Positions 36,069 through 43,868 of a stretch of DNA of 64,000 nt are shown here, piece after piece. Source of the DNA: DASWOJ01 sp964250755 (lineage in GTDB: Bacteria; Pseudomonadota; Alphaproteobacteria; Acetobacterales; Acetobacteraceae). The notes under the pieces are model-generated. The model made no database searches, was not told the DNA's origin, and saw only the letters and a program-made list of their open reading frames with translations. Where the stretch lies: NCBI GenBank assembly GCA_964250755.1, contig CAXUHB010000011.1, forward strand, positions 1 to 64,000, written 5' to 3'. Both the position numbers and the translations under genes were made by a program. Each line of letters starts with the position of its first letter. The first letter of the stretch is position 1.

Positions 36069-36644
36069 CTAGGCTGCGCCGATGGCCGCGTCGGTCACGT
36101 CCGCCACGTTGGTGATGCTGTTCCAGCCCGCGGGGATGACGGCGCCAAACGATCCGCCCGCGTTCTGCGGCGTGTAGCGTATCTGCAGGCCGCCATACTG
36201 GAACTCGATCGTCTCGGTCGGCGACTCGTCCCCATGTGCCCAGGAGATGGTCTTGACCGCAACCAGCTTGAAATCGAAGCGCAGGAAGAACAGGCCGGAC
36301 TGGTCCGTGCCGGCGCTCTTGCGGAGGCCCAGGACGACCTTCTTGAAGGCTGTGCCCGCGCAAGCGCTCTTGAACATCCCTGGCGAGGACTTGTCTATCG
36401 CCCGGGTGATCGAGAACGGGTTGAGCACGATCTTCCCTGCGCCGACGCCAGTGCTCTGGCTACTCATGTTCAGGGTCTGCTCCACGTTGAAGCTGTAGTC
36501 CTGAACCTCGAAAATGTGGCCCGCGCCAGCCGTCTTGAACGGCGTGGCCAGTTCCTCGCTGTTGCTCGACAGGTCAACCGTCGATTCCGACGCCACATAA
36601 GCGTCCGTGTAGTCCTGGAAAACCATATATGAGTCGATTGCCAT
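36069..36644 (-). CDS. hcp: Hcp inner-tube protein (main copy)
   Basis: This 191-residue Hcp/TssD homologue begins MAIDSYMVFQDYTDAYVASE and carries HIFEVQDYSFNVEQTLN, FSITRAIDKSSPGMFKSACA and GGLQIRYTPQNAGGSFG, the standard strands of the tube protein. A clear ribosome site (AGGAG) precedes it. It lies 46 bases after tssC1, in a gap with G/T-rich sequence and short inverted repeats that may tune relative expression. It lacks the charged insertions of the two other Hcp-like proteins (20310-21531), so it is the likely bulk tube subunit. Confidence 0.95.
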   Translation of the reverse strand: MAIDSYMVFQDYTDAYVASESTVDLSSNSEELATPFKTAGAGHIFEVQDYSFNVEQTLNMSSQSTGVGAGKIVLNPFSITRAIDKSSPGMFKSACAGTAFKKVVLGLRKSAGTDQSGLFFLRFDFKLVAVKTISWAHGDESPTETIEFQYGGLQIRYTPQNAGGSFGAVIPAGWNSITNVADVTDAAIGAA

Positions 36645-36690
36645 GGTGCTCTCCTGTTGGGGGTTGGGGTGGCTGGGCTAGCCGGGTGGG

Positions 36691-38175
36691 CTACTTCGGC
36701 ATCTTCGACACCAGGCGGAGGGAAACGGTCAGCCCCTCCAACTGGTAATGCGGTTTGAGGAAGAACTTGGCGGCGTAGTAGCCGGGGTCTTCCTCGTTGG
36801 GCGTGACCTCGACACGGCCCTCAGCCAGCGGATGCGTGGCCTTCCACTCCTCGGGCGAGCTGTCGGGCGACCCGTCAACGTACTTGTTGAGCCAGGTCTG
36901 CAGCCAATTCTGCAGCTGGGCCTGCGTCATGGTGCTGCCGATCTTGTCCCGCACCATGCACTTCAGATAGTGCGCGAAGCGGCAACTCGCGAACAGGTAG
37001 GGCAACCGGGCCGAGAGGTTGGCGTTGGCGGTCGCGGCGGGGTCGTCGTACTCCTGCGGCTTCTGCAGGGATTGCGCACCGATGAACGCCGCGAAGTCGC
37101 TGTTCTTTTTGTAGATCAGCGGCATGAAGCCGCATTTGGCCAACTCCGCCTCGCGCCGATCGCTGATCGAGATCTCGGTCGGGCACTTCATCGCCACGCC
37201 GCCGTCGTCGGACGGGAAGGTGTGGGTGGGCAGCCCCTCCACCGCGCCGCCGCTCTCTATGCCGCGGATGCGCGTCGTCCAGCCGTACAGCTTGAACGCT
37301 TTGGTGATGTTGGTCGCCATGGCATAGGCCGAGTTGGCCCAGGTGTATTTGCTGCTGTCGGCGCCGGTGGTGTCCTCCTCGAAGGCGAACTCCTCCACCG
37401 CGTCGGTCTTGGCGCCGTAGGGCAGGCGGGCCAGGAAGCGCGGCATCGCGAGGCCGATGTAGCGGCTGTCCTCGCTCTCCCGCAGCGAGCGCCAGGCGGC
37501 GTATTCCGGCGTCTGGAATATCTTCGTCAGGTCACGCGGGTTGGCCAGTTCGTCCCAGGTCTCAAGCTGCAGCACGGTCGGGTTGGCGGCGGCGATGAAC
37601 GGCACATGGGCGCCGGCCGCGACCTGCGCGATGTCGCCGAGCAGTTGCGTGTCCGCCGGGCTGTGGTCGAAGTAGTAGTCGCCGGTCAGCAGCCCGAACG
37701 GCTCGCCGCCGAATTGGCCGAACTCCTCCTCGTAGATCTTCTTGAACACCGGGCTTTGGTCCCAGGCGGTGCCGCGGAACTTCTTGAGGTTCTTGGCCAA
37801 CTCCTTCTTGGAGATGTTGAAGACCTTGATCTTGAGCGTCTCGTCGGTCTCGGTGTTGTTCACCAGATAAGAAAGGCCACGCCATGCGGACTCCAGCGCC
37901 TGGAAGTCCTCATGATGGATGACCGCGTTCACCTGCTCGGTCAGCTTGGCGTCAATCGCGGCGATCATCGCCTCGATGGAGCGCAGCGCGTCGTTGGAGA
38001 TCAGCGCGGTGCTGGCCAGCGCCTGGGTCGCGAGCGTGTGGATCGCGCCCTCGACCGCCTCGCGCGCACGGTCGCTCTTGGGTTTGAACTCGCGGTTCAG
38101 CAGGCTGGCGAAGTCGCTGGTCGTGGCCTCGGCAACGCCTGCGGCAGCCCCGGTGGAAAGCTCGGCGCCCGACAT
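36691..38175 (-). CDS. tssC: TssC sheath large subunit (main copy)
   Basis: This 494-residue TssC/VipB protein has all the family blocks: DFASLLNREFKPK, FRGTAWDQSPVFKKIYEEEF, GQFGGEPFGLLTGDYYFDH, IFQTPEYAAWRSLRESEDSR, YGWTTRIRGIESGG, RLPYLFASCRFAHYLKCMVR and PHYQLEGLTVSLRLVSK. With TssB it builds the contractile sheath around the Hcp tube. Its start is three bases after the tssB stop, so the pair is coupled. It is the standard partner, in contrast to TssC2. Confidence 0.97.
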   Translation of the reverse strand: MSGAELSTGAAAGVAEATTSDFASLLNREFKPKSDRAREAVEGAIHTLATQALASTALISNDALRSIEAMIAAIDAKLTEQVNAVIHHEDFQALESAWRGLSYLVNNTETDETLKIKVFNISKKELAKNLKKFRGTAWDQSPVFKKIYEEEFGQFGGEPFGLLTGDYYFDHSPADTQLLGDIAQVAAGAHVPFIAAANPTVLQLETWDELANPRDLTKIFQTPEYAAWRSLRESEDSRYIGLAMPRFLARLPYGAKTDAVEEFAFEEDTTGADSSKYTWANSAYAMATNITKAFKLYGWTTRIRGIESGGAVEGLPTHTFPSDDGGVAMKCPTEISISDRREAELAKCGFMPLIYKKNSDFAAFIGAQSLQKPQEYDDPAATANANLSARLPYLFASCRFAHYLKCMVRDKIGSTMTQAQLQNWLQTWLNKYVDGSPDSSPEEWKATHPLAEGRVEVTPNEEDPGYYAAKFFLKPHYQLEGLTVSLRLVSKMPK

Positions 38176-38177
38176 GG

Positions 38178-38699
38178 CTACTTCTCCTCTGCGGTGCTGG
38201 GGGCTTCAGGCTTTGGAGCCGCGGCCAGGCTGGCCATCAGGGCCGGATCCTGCAGCAGCTTGGCCACCAGCTCCTCGGCCCCGGTCTTGCCGTCCATGTA
38301 GGTCATGAGGTTGGACAACTGCGTGCGCGCCTCCAGCAGCTTGTTCAGCGACTCCACGTTGCGGGCGACCGCCGCGGGGGAGAAGTCGTCCATGCTCTTG
38401 AAGGTGATGTCCACGGCCAGGTTGCCCTCCCCGGTCAAGGTGTTGGGCACCGTGAAGGCGACGCGGGGCTTCATGGACTTCATGCGGTCGTCGAAGTTGT
38501 CTATGTCGATTTCCAGCATCTTGCGGTCCACGACGGGCGGCAGCGGCTCGGACGGCTTGCCCGACAGGTCGGACATGACGCCGACCACAAATGGAAGCTG
38601 CACCTTCTTCTGGGAACCGTAGGTCTCCACGTCATACTCGATCTGGACCCGCGGCGCGCGGTTCCTGGCGATGAACTTCTGGCTGCTTGCTTTCGCCAC
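38178..38699 (-). CDS. tssB: TssB sheath small subunit
   Basis: This 173-residue TssB/VipA protein contains SSQKFIARNRAPRVQIEYDV at its N-terminus, KKVQLPFVVGVMSDLSG, the DIDNFDDRMKSMKPRV block and MDDFSPAAVARNVESLN. The frame also has a GTG at 38708, but the GTG at 38699 has GAGGAG eight bases upstream and matches the family start (MAKASSQKF). It is the only separate TssB in the locus, so it must serve TssC1 and perhaps TssC2. A likely promoter lies immediately upstream in the AT-rich gap to tssA. Confidence 0.96.
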   Translation of the reverse strand: MAKASSQKFIARNRAPRVQIEYDVETYGSQKKVQLPFVVGVMSDLSGKPSEPLPPVVDRKMLEIDIDNFDDRMKSMKPRVAFTVPNTLTGEGNLAVDITFKSMDDFSPAAVARNVESLNKLLEARTQLSNLMTYMDGKTGAEELVAKLLQDPALMASLAAAPKPEAPSTAEEK

Positions 38700-38720
38700 G
38701 CTCCGCACTCCTCGTTACAA

Positions 38721-38751
38721 GTTATATTGCAAATCTTTCGTCCCGGGTCAA
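38721..38751 (-). promoter_or_regulatory. Probable sigma-70-type promoter for tssB-tssC-hcp
   Basis: On the minus strand TTGACC (38746-38751, overlapping the end of tssA) is followed 16 bases later by CAATAT (38724-38729), or 19 bases later by TATAAC (38721-38726). The segment is strikingly AT-rich for this genome. It lies just before the tssB ribosome site. A separate promoter here would give the sheath and tube genes, which are needed in high copy, their own transcription. Predicted by eye only. Confidence 0.5.
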
Positions 38752-39791
38752 CCTGTCTTCGTTGAACCAACGATCCGTTCCGCTTGGGTCACGCCATCTG
38801 GGGCCATGTCGCGCAGGATGTCCAGGAACCCCTTGTCGGCCAGCCGCAGCGCGCGGCCGATCAGCAGCGGCAACGGGCTGGACGGCTCGTGCCGCTCGTA
38901 GAACTCGACCACAAGGTCCAGCAACCGCACCGCGTCTGCACGGTTGGTGGGCGGCCCCATGGTCGCTATGCTCATGGCCGGTGCCGCAGGCGCCGCCGCC
39001 GGAACTCCGCCATCCCCATCGGCGGGCATGTCCGCCTCTGCCGCCTGCTCGGAAACGGCATGGTCCGCCATCATGCGCTGCATCTCCCGCAGCAGCTTGG
39101 CCAGAACGTCGAGGTCCGGGCCGGTGCCGTGGCCTGTGTTGGTGTTGAACGCCGCGGGAATCGCGGTGACGCTGGTCAGGGTGGACGCAAGCGCCTCCCG
39201 CAACGCGGCCAACATCGCAGGCTCGGTTTCCCGGAAAGCCGCCGCAATGACGGCGACCGTCATCTTCGGCGTCTTCGGCGGCACCTCAACGGTGCCTGCG
39301 GTGATCGAGATGTCCCGCCACGACACCGTGCCCGCACGGACCGAGCGTGCCAGCGGCATGTTGCGCAGAAGCCGGACCACGCGCACCGGGTCGGCAAGCG
39401 CAAGCAGCGCATTGGCCCGCAGCGTCGGGTCGTTGTCGTCCTCCGGGTCCAGTTGCGGATGCACCGTGGCCCAGCGCGTCTCCAGCACCTCCCGGATCAG
39501 CGCCAACGCCTCCGCGTATCCGCCCAGGCCCTCCCGCTGCAGGCGCGCGACGGCGAGCTGCGACATCACGCGCAGGTCGTAGGTCCGAGCCATGAGCGCC
39601 TCGGCGGCGGCGGCCACCGCCTTCCAGTCCGGGTCCTCCGCCGGTACGATGGTCGTGCCGTATTGCTGCTCCGGCTTGCCAGCTGCCAGCCTGGCCAGTT
39701 CCGCGAACTCGGGGTCGAACTCAAGGTTGGCGCCAGCCGGCTCGGCCCCGGGTATGTCAGGCAGCGTGGCGGCAGCATCCAACGGAGCCAC
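38748..39791 (-). CDS. tssA: TssA assembly chaperone/cap protein
   Basis: This 347-residue protein has an ImpA-type N-terminal domain (GAEPAGANLEFDPEFAELAR, DPDWKAVAAAAEALMARTYD, LVMSQLAVARLQ-like helix) and a C-terminal segment with HEPSSPLPLLIGRALRLADK. The latter is the mark of the TssA class whose C-terminus forms the ring at the baseplate or sheath end. TssA primes and guides tube and sheath polymerisation. I take the GTG at 39791; the ribosome site is weak, and a TTG four codons later is possible. It precedes tssB by 39 bases. Confidence 0.9.
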   Translation of the reverse strand: MAPLDAAATLPDIPGAEPAGANLEFDPEFAELARLAAGKPEQQYGTTIVPAEDPDWKAVAAAAEALMARTYDLRVMSQLAVARLQREGLGGYAEALALIREVLETRWATVHPQLDPEDDNDPTLRANALLALADPVRVVRLLRNMPLARSVRAGTVSWRDISITAGTVEVPPKTPKMTVAVIAAAFRETEPAMLAALREALASTLTSVTAIPAAFNTNTGHGTGPDLDVLAKLLREMQRMMADHAVSEQAAEADMPADGDGGVPAAAPAAPAMSIATMGPPTNRADAVRLLDLVVEFYERHEPSSPLPLLIGRALRLADKGFLDILRDMAPDGVTQAERIVGSTKTG

Positions 39792-39919
39792 CGATCAGCC
39801 TTCCAGGCCAGGTCTTGCGTGCCGTCGGCCCAGGAAGAGGATGCATGCCATCATTGCCACTCGCGTCCGCACACCGTCCCGCTGCGACGCCCGCAGCAAG
39901 GAGGGCAATAGTTGCAGTA

Positions 39920-41029
39920 TCACAAGTAGTTGTCCAGTGTCCGTGGAACAGTTTTCCGTGCCGCCGCCAGGTGCGACCAGTACTGCACCGCGGACCTGTC
40001 GTGCAGCCGCGTGTGCCAGGCCTGTTCCCCGGTTCCCGCCACCACCAGCCCAGCGACCGAGCGTGGGTGCCCACCCTCGGTCAGCAGGGACAGCAGCAGC
40101 GGCTCGGCCGCGCCGCTTCCTTCGCCGCGCTGGGAGTGGCCGCCGATCCAGTGCTGGGCTGGGGTGGCGCGGGTCGCCCAGTCGAACGGCGTGGCCAGCA
40201 GCAGCGTCCCGCCCGGGCGCAGCGCCGCCGCCAAGGCGTGCAGCAGCGCCGCCGGGTCGGGCACGCAGTCCAGCAGGTTCAGCGCCAGCACCAGGTCCGC
40301 CCCGCCCGGCGTGAAGGGCAGCGCCGCCGCATCGCAGGCCCAGAAGTCCACACGCTCCCGCCCCGGCAGGTCCGCCGGGAAACGCCGGCCGTCATACACC
40401 AGGCCAATCCGCCGCCGGCCATAAACGACTTCTCCCCGCGTTGCGGCCCGGCGGGCGATGCGCAGCAGGGCGAGGTTGCTGTCCACCCCCAGAACCAAGC
40501 CCTCCGGCGCGAGCGCGGCCAGGTCGAAGGCGGTGCGTCCGGCGGCGCATCCCAGGTCCAGCATCCGGGCGGGCGGGGACGCGATGGGCTGGGCCAGGGC
40601 CAGCAGGGCGTGCAGGCACCGCCGTGCCGCGCCCGGCGCGGGCGTGCCCGGCGCCTCCGCCGGGTCCAGGTCGGCATAGGCATCCCAGGCGTAGGTCGAG
40701 GCGCCCTGGCGCAGCGCGTCCAGCCAGGAGTCCGGCCCCATCGCGTCGCCGATCAGGCTGAGCGCACCCGGGTCCAGGTCGTCGCGCAGCAGCAGTTCGA
40801 TGGCGCGGTCGCCCAGATGCTGCCGCAGGCTGGCCGTGATGACGGGGATGCCGTCCACGATGGGATACTCGTGCCGGCATGCGGCGTCCGCGCAGACCAG
40901 CGTGCCGGCCAGCACGTCCCCATCCTGCTCGACGGCCCCCTCGGCCAGGTGAAGGGAGGGGGTCTGGCCGCGGTCCCTGGCGCAGACCGGGCAATGGGGT
41001 GCCCAGGCGTCGAAGTGGCTGCGGCGCAA
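39920..41029 (-). CDS. SAM-dependent methyltransferase with zinc-ribbon-like N-terminus, in T6SS locus
   Basis: The protein has 369 residues. The N-terminal 70 residues carry paired cysteines (CPVCARDRG, then CADAACRHEYPIVDGIPVI), resembling a Trm112-like zinc ribbon. A class I methyltransferase domain follows (about 155-300), with motif I MLDLGCAAGRTAFDLA, an acidic VLGVDSN and the post-motif PFTPGGADLVLALNLLDCVP. It starts with TTG, 10 bases after the PAAR stop, so it is co-transcribed with PAAR. It has no signal peptide. It might modify a T6SS component or an effector, or be cargo; the substrate cannot be told. Nothing marks it as recently acquired. Confidence 0.85.
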   Translation of the reverse strand: MRRSHFDAWAPHCPVCARDRGQTPSLHLAEGAVEQDGDVLAGTLVCADAACRHEYPIVDGIPVITASLRQHLGDRAIELLLRDDLDPGALSLIGDAMGPDSWLDALRQGASTYAWDAYADLDPAEAPGTPAPGAARRCLHALLALAQPIASPPARMLDLGCAAGRTAFDLAALAPEGLVLGVDSNLALLRIARRAATRGEVVYGRRRIGLVYDGRRFPADLPGRERVDFWACDAAALPFTPGGADLVLALNLLDCVPDPAALLHALAAALRPGGTLLLATPFDWATRATPAQHWIGGHSQRGEGSGAAEPLLLSLLTEGGHPRSVAGLVVAGTGEQAWHTRLHDRSAVQYWSHLAAARKTVPRTLDNYL

Positions 41030-41039
41030 CGGACGGCGC

Positions 41040-41426
41040 CTAGCCGCCGATCAGGACCGTGGGGCAGCCCGGCGGGATGATGTTGCCGGACGGCGCTGGG
41101 ATCGGCGCGACGCACGCGGCGTGGAAGGTCATGTCGCCGACGCGCGCCGCCGGCATCCCGCCGATCTTCACGGTGGCGGACCCCTTGGACACCATGCCCG
41201 GCCCGCCCGGCACGCAGGATGCGAGCAGGCAGGGCTGGGTGGTGTCCGATACCCGCGCGGCAGGCTGGCCGCCGATCAGCACCGTTGGGGCGCCGACAAT
41301 GATGGCGAGCGGCATCGGCGGGTGCGGCGCCGGGGCGGGCACCAGGGCCGGCGGATGGATCGGCGCGTGACAGTGCGGCGCGGATTGCAGGACGTTGTCT
41401 CCAAGCCGGGCGGCGGGCTGGCCCAT
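41040..41426 (-). CDS. PAAR-repeat spike-tip protein
   Basis: This 128-residue protein begins MGQPAARLGD and has three further PAAR-type segments (IGGQPAARVSDTTQPC, KIGGMPAARVGDMTFH, GCPTVLIGG), with cysteine and histidine residues placed to bind the single zinc at the cone tip. PAAR proteins sharpen the VgrG spike and can carry effectors. This one has no C-terminal toxin extension, so it is a plain tip. An extended Pro/His loop (CHAPIHPPALVPAPAPHPP) follows the first repeat. It lies between the kinase and methyltransferase genes on the same strand. Confidence 0.93.
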   Translation of the reverse strand: MGQPAARLGDNVLQSAPHCHAPIHPPALVPAPAPHPPMPLAIIVGAPTVLIGGQPAARVSDTTQPCLLASCVPGGPGMVSKGSATVKIGGMPAARVGDMTFHAACVAPIPAPSGNIIPPGCPTVLIGG

Positions 41427-41474
41427 GATCAGATCCCCTTCAGTCAGGTGGGCGGCGTGCCGCGGGTTGGTGCG

Positions 41475-42899
41475 TCAGCCCGCGGCGGCCAGGAAGGCGG
41501 CGCGGTCTGCCTGGGCTTCAACATGGGTGGCCAGGGCGGACAGCAGCTCCCCATGCGTGGTGGCCTGCTGCAAGGCGCGGCGGACCAGGATGCGGGCGAT
41601 GGGTCCGACGTGCCGCGTCAGGGCGGCTTGCACCCGCTCCACCACCTCGGGCGGGATCGCCGATGCCGTCGCGGCGGCGGGAGCGCCGGGCGACGTCGCG
41701 GCGGCGCCGGACGCCGGGCCACCTGCCGCCACGCTGGTCCGCTGCGCCGTCGCGATCCGGCTGGCGTGGAGCGAAACGTCCCGACGGACCGCCACCATGA
41801 ACTCGTGCCGCGCCGTCTCGGAGTCGATCTTCGCTGCAAGGCTGCTGCACAGCGCCTCCAAGCTGGCGGAGCTTTTGATGGCGCTGCTCAGCATCAGGCG
41901 CGCGATGGGGCCGACATGCTCGGCAAGCCGGGACTGCAGGGTGCCCAGCAGGGCGGCGTCCAGCCCCTCCGGCCCCAGCGCCGCGGCGCTGGACGCTTTC
42001 TGGCTCGCGATGATGGTTTCCGCAGGCACGAAGACGGTGTGCTGCGGGGCCGCATCCGCCCGCGCCGCCCGCAGTGCCGCGACCATCTCCGCCGCGCCGG
42101 CAAACCGGTCCGATGGACGCTTCTGCAGGGCGCGCGACACCACGGCGGCCACCGCAGCCCCGTCTGGCCCAAGGCGCAGCGCGAGGTCCGGCGGGTCGTG
42201 CTGGAGCAGTTGCGTGATGACCTCGGTGAACGACTTGCCGCGGAACGGCTTCTCCCCGGTCAGCAATTCGTAGAGCAGCACCCCGGTCGAGAACAGGTCG
42301 CTCCGGCCGTCCACCGGGCCGCCGCGGCACTGCTCCGGCGACATGTAGCTGGGCGTGCCGATCATGCTGCCGTCCTGGGTCAGGCTGGTGTCCTCCAGGC
42401 GGGAGATGCCGAAGTCCATCACCTTCACGTGGCCGTTCGATTGCAGCAGCACGTTGGCCGGCTTGATGTCCCGATGCACCACGCCCAGGCCGTGCGCGCA
42501 TGTCAGGGCGTCCAGCACCTGCGCGCCCACCGCCACGGCGTCGTCGCGCCCGAACCCGCCCTGGGGCAGTGCGGCGTCCAGGCTGGCCCCCTCCACATAC
42601 TCCATCGCCAGGAACGGGTTGCCTTCATGCAGCGCGAAATCGTAGATCGTGACGATGTTCGGATGCAGGCAGCGCCCGGCTGCCTGCGCTTCCCGCTGGA
42701 AGCGCGCGAGATAGTCGTCCCGGCCCTGGCCGGACAGCAGGTCCGCCCGCACCAGCTTGATCGCCACCGTGCGCCCGATGGCCGGGTCGTGCGCCTTGTA
42801 GATGATGCCCATGGCGCCGCGGCCCAGCACGGCGTCCACGCGGTAGCGGCCGATGGACCCGGGATGCGCCGGCGCCGTGATCGTGGCGTCTCCGGACAG
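41475..42899 (-). CDS. Ser/Thr protein kinase (PpkA-type) with duplicated C-terminal domain; probable CTG start
   Basis: About 474 residues. The kinase domain shows the Gly loop LGRGAMGIIYKA, catalytic lysine in VAIKLV, HRDIKPANVLLQ, the DFG motif in VMDFGISRL and SYMSPEQ. Two related helical segments follow (about residues 335-395 and 415-474), both with HVGPIAR plus a LxxxLAxxxxxxxxR pattern. There is no membrane helix, unlike classic PpkA. The standard start would be GTG 42839, but it cuts off GSIGRYRVDAVLG, the usual lead-in to the Gly loop, and has no ribosome site. The frame stays open back to 42914 without ATG, GTG or TTG. A CTG at 42899, two bases after the upstream stop, is the best candidate. 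The kinase should phosphorylate TagH. Confidence 0.9.
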   Translation of the reverse strand: MSGDATITAPAHPGSIGRYRVDAVLGRGAMGIIYKAHDPAIGRTVAIKLVRADLLSGQGRDDYLARFQREAQAAGRCLHPNIVTIYDFALHEGNPFLAMEYVEGASLDAALPQGGFGRDDAVAVGAQVLDALTCAHGLGVVHRDIKPANVLLQSNGHVKVMDFGISRLEDTSLTQDGSMIGTPSYMSPEQCRGGPVDGRSDLFSTGVLLYELLTGEKPFRGKSFTEVITQLLQHDPPDLALRLGPDGAAVAAVVSRALQKRPSDRFAGAAEMVAALRAARADAAPQHTVFVPAETIIASQKASSAAALGPEGLDAALLGTLQSRLAEHVGPIARLMLSSAIKSSASLEALCSSLAAKIDSETARHEFMVAVRRDVSLHASRIATAQRTSVAAGGPASGAAATSPGAPAAATASAIPPEVVERVQAALTRHVGPIARILVRRALQQATTHGELLSALATHVEAQADRAAFLAAAG

Positions 42900-42901
42900 G
42901 G

Positions 42902-43780
42902 TTAGTCCCCGGCCTCAAGCATGGACATCGCGTTGGTCAGCGACCGGCGCATCCGGTTGAACGAAGCCGCCAGCGACGCGATCTCGTCCTTGCCCGGCAG
43001 CACGTACTCCGGCACGTCCGTCTTCCCCAGGCTGACATCGCTGGCCATCCGGGAAATCTGCCGCACCGGCTTCACGATGAAGTAGTGCAGCATCAGGTTC
43101 AGCAGCAGCACCATGACCGCGAACACCGCCGTCAGCCCGCCGATCAGCGAGGTGAACATCGTGTTCGCCTGGTTCAGCGCGACCTGCATCGGCACGCTCA
43201 CGACCTGCGCGCCGATCACGTCCCCGATCTTCCAGCCGAAGCCGTTGGCAGTGCCGTACAGGTCTATCATGGACGCAGGAGCATTGGACGGCACGGAGTG
43301 GCACGTCAGGCAGGACGGGTCCTTGAGGCGGAACGGCCGGGCGAGGTTCAGGGCGGGGCCGGTCGGCGTGTTGCGCTCCGTCACCAGCTCGGTCGTTGCA
43401 GCCTGCTGGCGGAAGGTGCCGATGATGTCCGCCTCCCAATCCGTCGGGCGGTCGGCGGGGTTGGTCGGGTTGAGCGTCGGCTCTTTGTAGGCATACTCGG
43501 GGAAGTTGGCCTGCAGCGCGCGCATGTTGGTCTGCGCCGCGAACGACGGGACGGTGTGCGGCAGGAAGCGGACGTTGCTCTGCTCCGCCAGCAAGGGCTG
43601 GATTTCCCGGGCGGTGTAAGCGCGGATCGCCAGCGCGCTCTCCAGCATGATGCGGGCATTCTGCAGCACCGCGCTGCGCGCGTTCTCGCGGACGATGCCA
43701 TATGAGTAGGCTGCAGCCAGCCCCAGACCCACGGTGAAGGCAACGAACATGACAAGGTTGAACTTCGCTTTAAGGCCCAC
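42902..43780 (-). CDS. Membrane heme-type sensor (Tll0287/DUF3365-like domain + HAMP)
   Basis: The protein has 292 residues. An N-terminal membrane helix (about 8-28) is followed by a periplasmic domain (about 30-205) with ALAIRAYTAREIQPLL and a c-type heme motif, CLTCH, at 157-161. This matches the Tll0287-like/DUF3365 family of heme-binding sensors. A second helix (about 210-235) leads to a HAMP linker (KPVRQISRMASDVSLG) and a final helix with EIASLAASFNRMRRSL, where the protein ends. It has no kinase or cyclase domain of its own. The Ser/Thr kinase starts two bases after its stop, so the sensor probably signals to that kinase. This would let heme redox state or a bound ligand gate the T6SS; that last step is inference. 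Confidence 0.88.
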   Translation of the reverse strand: MGLKAKFNLVMFVAFTVGLGLAAAYSYGIVRENARSAVLQNARIMLESALAIRAYTAREIQPLLAEQSNVRFLPHTVPSFAAQTNMRALQANFPEYAYKEPTLNPTNPADRPTDWEADIIGTFRQQAATTELVTERNTPTGPALNLARPFRLKDPSCLTCHSVPSNAPASMIDLYGTANGFGWKIGDVIGAQVVSVPMQVALNQANTMFTSLIGGLTAVFAVMVLLLNLMLHYFIVKPVRQISRMASDVSLGKTDVPEYVLPGKDEIASLAASFNRMRRSLTNAMSMLEAGD

Positions 43781-43868
43781 GTGACCGCCCCCTGGCTCCC
43801 AATGGCGTCGATAGCACGACCCCGTGATCGGCGCATCACGGTTTGGTGCGTCGCATTATCAAATCTGT

